Shown here: piece after piece, positions 1 to 8,941 of the stretch | How positions within the stretch are numbered: position 1 is the first letter of the stretch | Layout of the letters: every line of letters begins with the position of its first letter | From: an uncultured Aquimarina sp. | GTDB taxonomy: Bacteria; Bacteroidota; Bacteroidia; Flavobacteriales; Flavobacteriaceae | DNA length: 64,000 bases | Assembly (NCBI GenBank): GCA_947497175.1 | Contig: CANMFM010000010.1 | Coordinates: 94,542 to 158,541, forward strand | Direction: 5' to 3' | Program-made: the position numbers and the translations under genes | The notes under the pieces: generated by a model | Databases searched by the model: none | Told to the model about the DNA's origin: nothing | What the model saw: the letters and a program-made list of their open reading frames with translations, nothing else

Positions 1-1544
1 GTGTCTTAAATATGGCAGATGGAGTATTACTTCTTGTAGATGCTTTTGAAGGACCCATGCCGCAAACACGTTTTGTACTTCAAAAAGCAATTGACCTTGG
101 GTTAAAACCATGCGTTGTTGTTAATAAAGTCGATAAAGAAAACTGTACACCAGATGAAGTACATGAGAAAGTATTTGATCTTATGTTTGAGTTAGGAGCA
201 GAAGAGTGGCAGTTAGATTTTCCAACAGTATATGGTTCTGCAAAGAACAATTGGATGAGCGATGATTGGAAAAACGAAACAGATAATATTGAACCATTAT
301 TAGATATGGTTATCGAGCATATTCCTTCTCCAAAAATAGAAGAAGGTACTCCTCAAATGTTAATAACATCCTTAGATTTTTCATCCTTTACAGGGCGTAT
401 CGCAATAGGTCGCTTACAAAGAGGGACCTTAACCGAAGGGATGCAGGTTTCACTGGTAAAACGCGACGGAACCGTTAAAAAATCAAAAATTAAAGAGCTT
501 CATACTTTCGAAGGTTTAGGAAGAAGAAAAGTAGAAAAGGTTGAAGCTGGTGATATTTGTGCACTAGTAGGGCTTGAAGGTTTTGAAATCGGGGATACAG
601 TGGCCGATATAGAAAATCCTGAAGGATTAAAAACAATTGCGATCGACGAGCCTACGATGAGCATGTTGTTTACCATTAATGACTCTCCTTTCTTTGGTAA
701 AGATGGAAAATTTGTAACCTCAAGACATATCAAAGAGCGTTTAGCAAAAGAACTCGAAAAAAACCTAGCATTACGAGTAAATGAAACCGATAGTGCCGAT
801 AAGTTTTTAGTATTTGGTCGCGGTGTATTGCACCTGTCTGTATTGATAGAGACTATGCGTCGAGAAGGATATGAGTTACAAATAGGACAGCCCCAAGTGA
901 TCATCAAGGAGATAGATGGAGTAAAATGTGAACCTATAGAAGAACTAACCATAGATCTTCCCGAATCTGTTTCTGGAAAAGCTGTAGAAATGGTAACAAT
1001 GCGTAAAGGAGAGATGCTGAGTATGGAAGCTAAAGGTGACCGTATGGTGTGTGAGTTTATGATTCCGTCTAGAGGTATTATTGGTCTTCGTAACCAATTG
1101 CTTACTGCTACGGCTGGAGAAGCAATCATGGCGCACCGATTTAAAGAATATCAACCTTTAAAAGGCGATATTCCAGGGCGTATTAATGGTTCTCTTGTTT
1201 CTATGGAAAAAGGGTCCGCCATACCATATTCTATAGATAAATTACAAGATAGAGGAAAGTTTTTTGTAGATCCCGGAGAAGACATTTATGAAGGTCAGGT
1301 GATTGGTGAGAACTCTCGAGGTGATGATATGACGGTTAATATTACTAAAACAAAGAAACTATCTAATGTACGTTCGTCAGGAGCTGATGATAAAGCTAAA
1401 ATTGTACCTGCGATCAAGTTTTCTTTAGAGGAAGCTTTAGAGTATATACAAAAAGATGAATATGTAGAAGTTACTCCTAATCACCTTAGGTTACGAAAAA
1501 TATTTCTTACAGAAGTAGAGCGTAAACGAAACAAGATCGTGTAA
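1..1544 (+). CDS. typA: GTP-binding translational regulator TypA/BipA (5' end outside window)
   Basis: TypA/BipA is a ribosome-associated translational GTPase of the EF-G class, implicated in 50S assembly and stress adaptation. The reading frame is open from the first bases, so the start, the P-loop (G1) and the DxxGH (G3) motif lie outside the window. The fragment begins just after G3 with VLNMADGVLLLVDAFEGPMP and carries the G4 motif NKVD near base 120. The EF-Tu-like domain II, the EF-G-like domains and the conserved TypA C-terminal domain (from about base 920, with SRGIIGLRNQLLTATAGEA) follow. The remaining length (about 513 residues) fits a protein of about 600. It ends at TAA and is followed by a strong intrinsic terminator. 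Assignment is secure. Confidence 0.97.
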   Translation, partial: VLNMADGVLLLVDAFEGPMPQTRFVLQKAIDLGLKPCVVVNKVDKENCTPDEVHEKVFDLMFELGAEEWQLDFPTVYGSAKNNWMSDDWKNETDNIEPLLDMVIEHIPSPKIEEGTPQMLITSLDFSSFTGRIAIGRLQRGTLTEGMQVSLVKRDGTVKKSKIKELHTFEGLGRRKVEKVEAGDICALVGLEGFEIGDTVADIENPEGLKTIAIDEPTMSMLFTINDSPFFGKDGKFVTSRHIKERLAKELEKNLALRVNETDSADKFLVFGRGVLHLSVLIETMRREGYELQIGQPQVIIKEIDGVKCEPIEELTIDLPESVSGKAVEMVTMRKGEMLSMEAKGDRMVCEFMIPSRGIIGLRNQLLTATAGEAIMAHRFKEYQPLKGDIPGRINGSLVSMEKGSAIPYSIDKLQDRGKFFVDPGEDIYEGQVIGENSRGDDMTVNITKTKKLSNVRSSGADDKAKIVPAIKFSLEEALEYIQKDEYVEVTPNHLRLRKIFLTEVERKRNKIV

Positions 1545-1577
1545 TACATTAACTTTTTTAGTCACGGTTATAATTAT

Positions 1578-1617
1578 AAACCCCTTAAGAAATCTCTTAC
1601 TTAAGGGGTTTTATTTT
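1578..1617 (+). terminator. Intrinsic terminator of typA
   Basis: A 12-bp perfect stem (AAACCCCTTAAG at 1578-1589 with its complement at 1600-1611) around a 10-nt loop is followed by a T-rich tract. It lies 33 bases after the typA stop codon. Confidence 0.9.
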
Positions 1618-1900
1618 GTAGGTATTATTTACCTAATACAGGGTCTTTAATCTATTCAGTATAACAACTGAAAAAAGTGGTCTATTTCCTCATTGCATAT
1701 CTACTTGCGCCAGGCAAGTGCTTTAAAAAATTCCGTAATGCTTTGAGGTCTACGATCATAATTCCGTAAAATAATTTCATAAGCCTATTTTTTAAATGAT
1801 ATAATTTTTTGTCTATTATAAGATACGACAGAATTTTTATCTAATTACAAATGAATCAAAGTTTTATAAAAAATTTAATACTTGTGTAAAGAGCCTGTAA

Positions 1901-2041
1901 AACAAAAAGTCCCGAGGGGGGAAACTCGGGACTTGTATCGATATTTTGGGGTATGATTTGGGGGCTAATCCAAATATCTTGGGGTAATTTTGGGGATTCT
2001 TTATTTTGGGGTAAAGTGTTTTGTACACTTCTTTAATTTTT
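1901..2041 (-). ncRNA. Predicted small RNA, copy 1 (C-box RNA)
   Basis: On the minus strand a promoter (TTG at 2076-2074, 18-bp spacer, TATATTTG at 2055-2048) predicts a start near 2041. Transcription would end at a strong intrinsic terminator (stem AAGTCCCGAG with CTCGGGACTT, 1934-1907, then a U tract). The predicted RNA is about 140 nt. It has a 5' hairpin (AAGUGU/ACACUU), then five short boxes of CCCC followed by A-rich sequence. Between boxes sits a small hairpin (CCAAG/UUUGG), and the terminator follows. The function and family are unknown to me. It is not recognisably tmRNA, RNase P, SRP RNA or a tRNA. The Flavobacteria 6S candidate (6S-Flavo) should be excluded by covariance-model search. 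Confidence 0.65.
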
Positions 2042-2047
2042 ATAGTA

Positions 2048-2076
2048 CAAATATAATGGGTTATCTCGAACCGCAA
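2048..2076 (-). promoter_or_regulatory. Promoter of small RNA copy 1
   Basis: On the minus strand the -33 TTG (2076-2074) and the -7 TATATTTG (2055-2048) are separated by 18 bp. This matches the Bacteroidota primary-sigma consensus TTG / TAnnTTTG exactly. The upstream block TTTTTACAAGTT is also conserved in copy 2. Confidence 0.75.
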
Positions 2077-2280
2077 CTTGTAAAAATCAATAAATATTCG
2101 GTAAAAAGCATGTAATTATCGATAAAATGCATAAAAATCATGTTTTTTTAATTTTTAACCTACAGTTTTCAATACATTGTTTGTAAATAAAAGAGATGAT
2201 GTATACACAAGAAATATATTCTTTTTTGATATCTCATAATATATAAATAATTGATTGTAAGTAGAATAATTAAGAAGTGG

Positions 2281-2421
2281 TAAAAAAAATCCCGAGAGGG
2301 GGCTCGGGATTTATAGTCGATATTTTGGGGTATGATTTGGGGGGTAATCCAAATATTTTGGGGTAATGTTTGGGGTTCTCTTTATTTCGGGGCGAAGTGC
2401 TTATTACACTTCCGTAATTTT
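2281..2421 (-). ncRNA. Predicted small RNA, copy 2 (C-box RNA)
   Basis: Second copy of the unit, displaced by exactly 380 bases at both the promoter and the terminator. The -7 element is TATATTTG (2435-2428); the -33 triplet is TTA instead of TTG. The terminator stem is AAATCCCGAG (2287-2296 on the plus strand) with CTCGGGATTT. Compared with copy 1, the terminator stem changes at paired positions (AAG...CTT to AAA...TTT) and the 5' hairpin becomes GAAGUG/CACUUC, so pairing is kept while sequence drifts. The CCCC boxes and the CCAAA/UUUGG mini-hairpin are conserved. The protein frame is not conserved, which supports a functional RNA. Confidence 0.65.
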
Positions 2422-2610
2422 ATGGTACAAATATAGGAAGTAGTTTACAGGTATAACTTGTAAAAATCAACAAATAATCGGTAAAAAACATTTTTTATCG
2501 ATAAAAAACACAAAAAACAAGTATTATTTAAAATTTTGATGTGTTTTCCTATAGTTGATTTGAGTTTTATAATATTGTGTAAAAGAGAAAGCTAAAAAAA
2601 GAGTATAAGA

Positions 2611-3294
2611 CTACCCTTTTCTTTGTACTACTTCAAAAACTTTATTTCCATCACATTTCAAAGTTTTTGAGGGATATTTAAGAAGTAACGCATAATCATG
2701 TGTGGCCATAAGGATGGTATTGCCATTCTTATTGATATCTTGTAGTACTTCCATAACTTCTACAGAGGTTTGAGGATCTAAATTTCCTGTGGGTTCGTCT
2801 GCTAATATTAACTCAGGATCGTTAAGTAAAGCTCGGGCTATAGCAATACGCTGTTGTTCTCCACCCGATAATTGATACGGAAACTTAAAACCCTTGGTTT
2901 TCATCCCTACTTTATCTAAAACATTATCAATCTTGTCACTCATTGCTATTTCGTCGGTCCAACCTGTAGCTTTAAGCACAAATAATAAATTGTCTTTTAC
3001 GGTTCTATCATTGAGCAGCTTAAAATCCTGAAATACAATGCCCAATTTACGACGTAGAAAAGGGATTTGACTTTCTTGTAGCGTAGGTAAATCAAAGTCA
3101 ACAATGCTTCCTTCTCCTTCTAACAGAGGAAGATCACCATATAGTGTTTTCATAAAGCTACTTTTACCCGTACCTGTTTTACCAATAAGATAGACAAAAT
3201 CGCCTTTGTTAACCTCTACATTAACATCAGATAGAATTAGGCTTTCGCGTTGATAAATTGAAGCATCTTTAAGGCTTAAAACCGTATTAGACAT
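2611..3294 (-). CDS. ftsE: Cell-division ABC transporter ATP-binding protein FtsE
   Basis: FtsE is the cytoplasmic ATPase that pairs with the membrane protein FtsX to regulate septal peptidoglycan hydrolysis. This 227-residue protein has Walker A GKTGTGKS (residues 38-45), the Q-loop QDFK, the ABC signature LSGGEQQR, Walker [13 protein letters not shown] and the switch His in ATHDY. The length is typical of FtsE. No ftsX lies next to it, and separation from ftsX is common in Bacteroidota (family knowledge). Related FtsE-like lipoprotein-export ATPases (LolD/MacB type) are the main alternative. The long leader upstream carries a plausible promoter at 3325-3353. Confidence 0.85.
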   Translation of the reverse strand: MSNTVLSLKDASIYQRESLILSDVNVEVNKGDFVYLIGKTGTGKSSFMKTLYGDLPLLEGEGSIVDFDLPTLQESQIPFLRRKLGIVFQDFKLLNDRTVKDNLLFVLKATGWTDEIAMSDKIDNVLDKVGMKTKGFKFPYQLSGGEQQRIAIARALLNDPELILADEPTGNLDPQTSVEVMEVLQDINKNGNTILMATHDYALLLKYPSKTLKCDGNKVFEVVQRKG

Positions 3295-3324
3295 AGTTTA
3301 TGATTATCAATTAATAGTACTTGG

Positions 3325-3353
3325 TAAAAGTAAAAAGTTTTCTTCTAATACAA
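3325..3353 (-). promoter_or_regulatory. Candidate promoter of ftsE
   Basis: On the minus strand TTG (3353-3351), an 18-bp spacer and TACTTTTA (3332-3325, one mismatch to TAnnTTTG) lie about 30 bases before the ftsE start. Confidence 0.5.
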
Positions 3354-3651
3354 TTGGGTATTAAAAATAGTTTTTAACTACATTATCTAGATAACCATTT
3401 TTTATACCAAATATTTTAGAAACTCCTTAATGGTCTTTTCAAAGAAGCCAACATTCATAAAGAATTCATAATTCTATTTTATCATGTAATTATCTTTAAA
3501 ATCTTTCGTTATTACTATGAAGATTAGGCTATCTTTAACACAAAATTTATTCGCGGGAAACGATATTTACTTAAAAAAAATCTCAAGGCTTGCCTTGATT
3601 CAATTAAATTGTCATTTCGGTCTGTACCGGAATCTAAACCTATATATTTAG
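3354..3651. other. Non-coding gap between ftsE and the TPR gene
   Basis: AT-rich divergent intergenic region. I see only a small dyad (TCAAGG at 3583-3588 with CCTTGA at 3593-3598) and a weak TATATTTA directly before the start at 3652. No gene or RNA is evident. Confidence 0.5.
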
Positions 3652-6600
3652 ATGAACAAATACATCACTTCGATGCTTTTTGTGATTGGCTTGTCTGGAA
3701 CTATATCTGCACAGCAATCTGCAATTTACACAAATGAATTAGTGCACTATAACCAGGCGTTAGAATTGTATAATAATAAACAATTTTTAGCAGCTCAAAA
3801 TCTTTTTGACAAGGTGCGAGATGCTGTTAATGACGAAAATATAGATGCCAATTGCAGTTATTATATCGCCAATTGTGCTGTTTGGCTTAATCAAAAAAAT
3901 GCCGATCAACTCTTAGAGAACTTCGTAGTACAATACCCTACCAGTATCAAACGAAATGCGGCATATCTTGATGCAGCAACCTACTATTTTGATAACGGAA
4001 AATATGCCTACGCCCGCAAATGGTATGATAAAGTTGATGCCGCTAATTTGAGCCGAAATGAAAAAGAAAAATATAATTTCAATTATGGGTATGCTTATTT
4101 TAAAATTCAAAGATTTAACGAGGCAAAAAAGTTTTTGAATCGAGTACAAGATTCTCCAGAATATGGGGCAAAGGCAAAGTACTATCTTGGATTTATAGCC
4201 TATGAAGGTGATCACTATAAAGAGGCCGATAAACTTTTTGACGAAGTTAAAGACTTGGATCAGTACAATAAAAACTTATCGTACTTCCAGAGTGATATGA
4301 ATTTTAAATCAGGGAACTTTGAAGATGCCATAAAAGAAGGGTTAATTCAATTGCCTAAATCAAAACCTTCAGAAAAATCTGAATTGAATAAAATTATCGG
4401 GGAAAGTTATTTTAATCTGGGACAGTACGAAGAAGCTATTCCGTACCTTAAAGAATATAAAGGTCGTAAAGGAAAATGGAATAATACGGATTACTATTAT
4501 CTTGGATATGCTTACTACAAAAAAGGAGATTACAACAACGCAATTTCAGAATTTAATAAAATTGTAGATGGGCGCAATGCTACGGCACAAAATGCCTATT
4601 ATCATTTGGCAGAATCCTACCTAAAAACAGATCAAAAGCAACAGGCGTTAAATGCTTTTAAAAATGCTTCAGAAATGGATTTTGAAGCCAAAATTAAAGA
4701 AGATGCCCTATATAACTATGCCAAATTGAGTTATGAAATAGGAAACTCATATGAAAATACTCCAAGTATTTTATTACGGTATTTAGACCAATATCCAAAT
4801 TCGGAATTTGAAGATGAAATTAAAGAGCTTTTAGTCAGTTCATACATTACATCAAAAAATTATAAAGAAGCAATGGATCTTCTTGAAGGAAGCAGAAATT
4901 TTGCAGACAAAGAGGTGTATCAAAAAGTTGCCTTCTACCGTGGTGTCGAATTGTACACTCAAAATAACTATACAGAAGCCATAGTTTATTTTGATAAATC
5001 TTTACAAGAACAAGTAGATGGCAATTTTGCTGCCCGGGCTATGTACTGGAAAGCAGAATGTCAATATCTATTAAACAATTTTGATGAAGCGTTGATCGGT
5101 TTTAAAGAGTTTCGGGGCAGCACAGGTGCATCATCAACTATAGAATTAGAAGATTTGGATTATAATTTAGGATATACGTATTTTAAATTAAAACAATATC
5201 AGCAAGCAGCTCAATATTTTGAAACCTATAGCAAAAAGACCACCATAAACGAAATTAAACAAGAAGACACCTATCTTAGATTAGGTGATAGTCACTTTAT
5301 TTCCAGTAAGTATTGGCCCGCTATGGAAGCATACAATGAAGCGATTAAAAGAAATGGACCTGATGCTGATTATGCACACTATCAAAAAGCCATTAGTTAC
5401 GGATTCGTAAATAAGCATAGTCAAAAAATCAAAGATTTAGAGATGTTCTTGTTGCAATACCCAAGATCTACGTATCGCGATGATGCTATGTTTGCCCTTG
5501 GAGATGTATATATTTCTGAAAATAAAATAGACCGAGGAATTGAGGCATATGATCGCTTGATTAGAGAAATACCCAGAAGCTCATACGTGTCCAAAGCGTT
5601 ATTGAAACAAGGTTTAGTTTTCTATAATAGAGATCAAGGTAATAGCGCTTTGTCAAAATTTAAGAAAGTAGTAGCTGATTATCCCGGTACTGATGAGGCA
5701 ATACAGGCAGTAAATACGGCTAGACTTATTTATGTGGATTTAGGAAGAACCGATGAGTATGCTTCTTGGGTTAAGGGGTTAAGCTTTGTAGAAGTAAGCG
5801 ACGCGGATTTAGACAACACTACATTTGAAGCTGCCGAGAAACAGTTTCTTGAGAATAATGAAACTGCCGCTATCAATGGATTTGAGAAATATCTAAGCGA
5901 GTTTCCAAATGGGTTACATGCCTTAAAAAGTCATTTTTACGTAGCACAGTTATACTTCAGCAAAGGAGATAAAGAGACTAGTATTCCGCATTACGAATAT
6001 GTTTTGCAAAAAGATCGGACAGAGTTTACAGAACAAGCCTTGGCAAGAGTATCACAAATTTATTTAGAAAACCGTAGCTACCAAAAAGCGATTCCGGTAT
6101 TAGAGCGATTAGAAAATGATGCAGATTATCCTCAAAATATCATTTTTGCGCAATCTAACTTAATGAAGGCATATTATCAATTACTTAATTATCAAAAAAC
6201 AATCGAGTATGCAGATAAGGTGTTAGGCAATCCCAAAATCCAGAAAGATGTAAAAAGTGATGCAAAGATTTTTACAGCGAGAGCCGCATTACAGACCAAT
6301 AACATATCGCGAGCAAAAGCGGCATATGCCGAAGTACAAAAAATCGCAACCGGAGAACTAGCAGCCGAGGCCTTGTATTATGAAGCTTATTTCAAGAATG
6401 AAGAAGGTAATTATAAGGCTTCGAACCAAATCATACAAAAACTATCCAGAGACTATCCGGGATACAGATTATATGGATCTAAAGGCCTAGTCCTTATGGC
6501 AAAGAATTTTTATGGACTTAAGGATGCATATCAGGCGACATACATCTTAGAAAGTGTGATTAAAAATTTCTCTGATTATCCAGATGTTATTGATGAAGCT

Positions 6601-6669
6601 AAAGAGACACTTAAAAAAATTAAAGCCGAAGAGGCAAAGACTAATTCATCCATCCAAACCGAACAATAA
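3652..6669 (+). CDS. Large periplasmic tetratricopeptide-repeat protein
   Basis: A 1005-residue protein with an N-terminal signal peptide (hydrophobic MLFVIGLSGTISA, then QQ), so it is exported. Nearly the whole mature part consists of TPR-type helical hairpins, recognisable as repeated A..Y..G.. blocks such as YYLGYAYYKKGDYNNAISEF. The repeats are interrupted by NYENTP-type linkers. TPR arrays scaffold protein-protein contacts. The C-terminus is a Lys/Glu-rich helix. The next gene, a beta-barrel outer-membrane protein, starts 28 bases downstream on the same strand. The pair is probably co-transcribed and may form one envelope complex (inference). No catalytic motif was seen. The precise function is unknown. 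Confidence 0.85.
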   Translation: MNKYITSMLFVIGLSGTISAQQSAIYTNELVHYNQALELYNNKQFLAAQNLFDKVRDAVNDENIDANCSYYIANCAVWLNQKNADQLLENFVVQYPTSIKRNAAYLDAATYYFDNGKYAYARKWYDKVDAANLSRNEKEKYNFNYGYAYFKIQRFNEAKKFLNRVQDSPEYGAKAKYYLGFIAYEGDHYKEADKLFDEVKDLDQYNKNLSYFQSDMNFKSGNFEDAIKEGLIQLPKSKPSEKSELNKIIGESYFNLGQYEEAIPYLKEYKGRKGKWNNTDYYYLGYAYYKKGDYNNAISEFNKIVDGRNATAQNAYYHLAESYLKTDQKQQALNAFKNASEMDFEAKIKEDALYNYAKLSYEIGNSYENTPSILLRYLDQYPNSEFEDEIKELLVSSYITSKNYKEAMDLLEGSRNFADKEVYQKVAFYRGVELYTQNNYTEAIVYFDKSLQEQVDGNFAARAMYWKAECQYLLNNFDEALIGFKEFRGSTGASSTIELEDLDYNLGYTYFKLKQYQQAAQYFETYSKKTTINEIKQEDTYLRLGDSHFISSKYWPAMEAYNEAIKRNGPDADYAHYQKAISYGFVNKHSQKIKDLEMFLLQYPRSTYRDDAMFALGDVYISENKIDRGIEAYDRLIREIPRSSYVSKALLKQGLVFYNRDQGNSALSKFKKVVADYPGTDEAIQAVNTARLIYVDLGRTDEYASWVKGLSFVEVSDADLDNTTFEAAEKQFLENNETAAINGFEKYLSEFPNGLHALKSHFYVAQLYFSKGDKETSIPHYEYVLQKDRTEFTEQALARVSQIYLENRSYQKAIPVLERLENDADYPQNIIFAQSNLMKAYYQLLNYQKTIEYADKVLGNPKIQKDVKSDAKIFTARAALQTNNISRAKAAYAEVQKIATGELAAEALYYEAYFKNEEGNYKASNQIIQKLSRDYPGYRLYGSKGLVLMAKNFYGLKDAYQATYILESVIKNFSDYPDVIDEAKETLKKIKAEEAKTNSSIQTEQ

Positions 6670-6697
6670 TTATCAGTTTTAAAACGATTTGTATCTT

Positions 6698-8479
6698 ATG
6701 ATTAGATATTTTGCAAACATAAGTAGGCCTTACAGGTGGTCAAGACCTGTAAAGTCTGGAAAATTACTTTTTATACTAAGCATATTGCTAAGTACACTAA
6801 GTGTTGCACAAGAAAAAGAAAACGAAGATCTGGAAACCGAAAGAGTTGTTATCGTGAAGGCTTATACTCCCACGATAAGTGACGCCTTTAAGATTAAATC
6901 TTCTCCCGTTCTCAATGATTCGGTTACCCAAAAGAAAAAGCAACTACGGTATAGTATTTTTTCGGTTCCGGTGGCCTCTACATATACCCCGGCAAAAGGT
7001 CGAGCTGCTAACATAGACCGACCTAAGCCTTTAGAAATCTATGATAACTACGCAACATTAGGGTTTGGTAATTTTACATCAGCTTTGGCAGAGTTCTACA
7101 GTAATTTTCAACTCAATCGTTCTGATAATTTAGGATTCTATCTGCATCATAACTCTTCTCAAGGTGGAATCGATGAGGTACAATTAGACGATAAATTCTA
7201 TAACACCTCTTTAGATCTTAATTATACATCACGTAATCGGGAGTATACCTATGGTCTCGAAGTAGGAGCAGAACATATGTTGTACAATTGGTACGGATTA
7301 CCAGAAACTCCTGAACTAACTACAGAACAACTTAATGCTATTGATCCGCAACAAAATTATTTTGGAGTAAAATTAGGAGGTAAACTTCAGTTTGATGACC
7401 TGTATTTTAAGAAAGCGTCTCTCCAGTATCATTTTTTTGGCGATGCCTTAAAATCTACAGAGCATCACGTCGTTGCTAAACCAACCTTCGAGTTTGAAAT
7501 GGGAAATTCGCTTATTACTACAAACTTTATTGTTGATTATCTTAGCGGAAGTTTTGATCGTGATCTTAATCCCATTTTGGCAACTCCAAATGCCTATGGT
7601 ATTTTAAATCTGGGAATAAATCCAAGCTTAGTTATATTAAGAGATAACCTTACCCTGCACCTTGGGGCAGCTGCATATTATAGTATAGATACCGAAAATG
7701 AAGATAATGATTTCTTTATATACCCCAAAATAACAGCTTCATATAGCGTAGTAGAAGACAATGTTATTGTGTATGGTGGCTTAGAAGGTGAATTAAATCA
7801 GAATTCGTATCGGGATGCTGTTAAAACCAATCCCTTTGTATCTCCAACCCTAATTATAGAACAAACCAATACCTTGTATAATGCTAACATAGGATTAAAA
7901 GGGCAACTATCAGATCTTGTGAGTTATAACTTTAGAGGAAGTTATATTTCAGAAGATGAGAAACCTCTGTTTGTAAGCAATGAAAGATCAGCTTTTCAGT
8001 TTGAAGGATATGATTACGGAAATTCTTTCTCATATCGTTATGATGATGTTACTACTTTAGTTGGGTACGGAGAAATAAATTTTGAGATTAGTAAAAAATT
8101 TAAACTAGGAGCTTCTGCAGAATATTTTAATTATCGTACTGAAGATGAACAAGAAGCATGGAATTTGCCTGAAATAAAAGCAACCGCGCAGTTAGATTAT
8201 CAAATCAACGAACAATGGTATTTTGGTGCACAATTATTTTATGTAGGAGAACGAGAAGACATTGATAATACAGTAACATTACCTGCAATTACTAATGCAG
8301 TTACTACATTAGATGCATATGTTGATGCCAATGTTAATTTGGGATATCGTTTAAATGATCAACTCTCTTTCTTCGTAAAAGGCAATAATCTAGTGGGAGA
8401 AAATTATGAACGCTGGGTCAATTTTCCTGTGCAAGGGATACAGGTTTTAGGGGGGGCTACCTATAAATTTGATTATTAA
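6698..8479 (+). CDS. Outer-membrane beta-barrel protein (TonB-receptor-like, no plug seen)
   Basis: I choose the ATG at 6698 (593 residues) over a TTG nine bases upstream. A hydrophobic signal sequence (KLLFILSILLSTLSVAQ) follows an unusually long basic N-region. The mature protein is built of alternating aromatic/polar beta-strand segments ending in an aromatic residue (VLGGATYKFDY), as in outer-membrane barrels. The C-terminal part (LDAYVDANVNLGYRLNDQLSFFVKGNNL) resembles the end of TonB-dependent receptors. No plug domain or TonB box is evident and it is shorter than most such receptors. It follows the giant TPR gene and probably shares its operon. A REP-like palindrome (6728-6754) forms part of the N-region codons. 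Confidence 0.75.
   Translation: MIRYFANISRPYRWSRPVKSGKLLFILSILLSTLSVAQEKENEDLETERVVIVKAYTPTISDAFKIKSSPVLNDSVTQKKKQLRYSIFSVPVASTYTPAKGRAANIDRPKPLEIYDNYATLGFGNFTSALAEFYSNFQLNRSDNLGFYLHHNSSQGGIDEVQLDDKFYNTSLDLNYTSRNREYTYGLEVGAEHMLYNWYGLPETPELTTEQLNAIDPQQNYFGVKLGGKLQFDDLYFKKASLQYHFFGDALKSTEHHVVAKPTFEFEMGNSLITTNFIVDYLSGSFDRDLNPILATPNAYGILNLGINPSLVILRDNLTLHLGAAAYYSIDTENEDNDFFIYPKITASYSVVEDNVIVYGGLEGELNQNSYRDAVKTNPFVSPTLIIEQTNTLYNANIGLKGQLSDLVSYNFRGSYISEDEKPLFVSNERSAFQFEGYDYGNSFSYRYDDVTTLVGYGEINFEISKKFKLGASAEYFNYRTEDEQEAWNLPEIKATAQLDYQINEQWYFGAQLFYVGEREDIDNTVTLPAITNAVTTLDAYVDANVNLGYRLNDQLSFFVKGNNLVGENYERWVNFPVQGIQVLGGATYKFDY
6728..6754. repeat. REP-like palindrome inside the N-terminal coding sequence
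   Basis: TTACAGGT (6730-6737) and ACCTGTAA (6745-6752) form a hairpin that shares TCAAGACCTGT and about 21 of 27 positions with the intergenic palindrome at 29704-29736. Here it is translated as part of the residues SRPYRWSRPVKSGK before the signal peptide core. Confidence 0.5.
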
Positions 8480-8521
8480 ATTGCAGAAAATTATCTTTAG
8501 TTAATTTCAATTTGATCAGCT

Positions 8522-8869
8522 ATGGAAGAACGTATAGAAGTTGAAGTTGTAGAACTGTTTCCCAGTATTGTACTGCTGTTATTGACCATTATGGTTATCG
8601 CGGGAATCCTTTTATATTTAAAGATTAGGAGAAATTATGCCTCTCGAAATACCACAGACCTATATTTAGAAAAACTTGCACTTCTTTCATCTAGAGAAAG
8701 ACAAGTTTTTGATGAAATATTAAAGTATAAATCTTTAAAAGAGATTGCAGAAACATTATATATAGAAGTTTCTACGGTTAAATCGCATGCTAATAAGATT
8801 TATAAGTTATTTGGTGTTAAGAATAAAAGAGAGTTGCTAGCTAAACTACTAGGCTTCCACAATGCTTAG
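8522..8869 (+). CDS. Membrane-anchored LuxR/GerE-type DNA-binding regulator
   Basis: A 115-residue protein with one transmembrane helix (about residues 14-33, FPSIVLLLLTIMVIAGILLY) and a C-terminal LuxR/GerE helix-turn-helix. The latter contains LSSRERQVFDEI, then SLKEIAETLYIEVSTVKSHANKI in two steps, and the dimerisation helix KRELLAKL. There is no receiver or sensor domain. It is therefore a minimal membrane-tethered transcription factor, probably activated by release or partner contact (inference). It lies 42 bases after the barrel gene. A TATCTTTA element lies about 25 bases upstream. Its targets are unknown. Confidence 0.8.
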   Translation: MEERIEVEVVELFPSIVLLLLTIMVIAGILLYLKIRRNYASRNTTDLYLEKLALLSSRERQVFDEILKYKSLKEIAETLYIEVSTVKSHANKIYKLFGVKNKRELLAKLLGFHNA

Positions 8870-8882
8870 TATGTTATGAGAT

Positions 8883-8909
8883 CCAACCTTTTTCCAACTT
8901 TTTTCCAAC
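8883..8909. promoter_or_regulatory. Three phased CCAAC direct repeats
   Basis: CCAAC occurs at 8883, 8894 and 8905, exactly 11 bases apart, each separated by a T-rich spacer. The spacing of one helical turn upstream of the 8942 promoter suggests a regulator-binding site. Confidence 0.35.
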
Positions 8910-8941
8910 CTCTTGAGAAGCAGATTTAACATCGTATAGAA

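Larger units (their letters stand above)
1618..2610. other. Protein-gene-free region holding tandem small-RNA units
   Basis: No credible protein gene is present in this stretch of about 1 kb. The first 280 bases contain only a short hairpin (ACTTGC at 1703-1708 with GCAAGT at 1714-1719). From about 1901 to 2560 there are two copies of one unit, offset by exactly 380 bases, described under the two ncRNA entries. A frame is open on the minus strand across copy 1 and would give repeated Tyr-Pro-Lys-Ile. The equivalent frame of copy 2 has a stop codon and no start, so coding is unlikely. Confidence 0.7.

Noticed and set aside
1864..2076. 70-codon minus-strand frame with repeated Tyr-Pro-Lys-Ile across small RNA copy 1
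   Set aside because: It starts at TTG inside the promoter, and the equivalent frame in copy 2 has a stop and no start. Conservation is of RNA helices, not of protein.
3578..3600. Minus-strand intrinsic terminator
   Set aside because: The stem TCAAGG/CCTTGA is only 6 bp, and no minus-strand gene lies upstream to be terminated.
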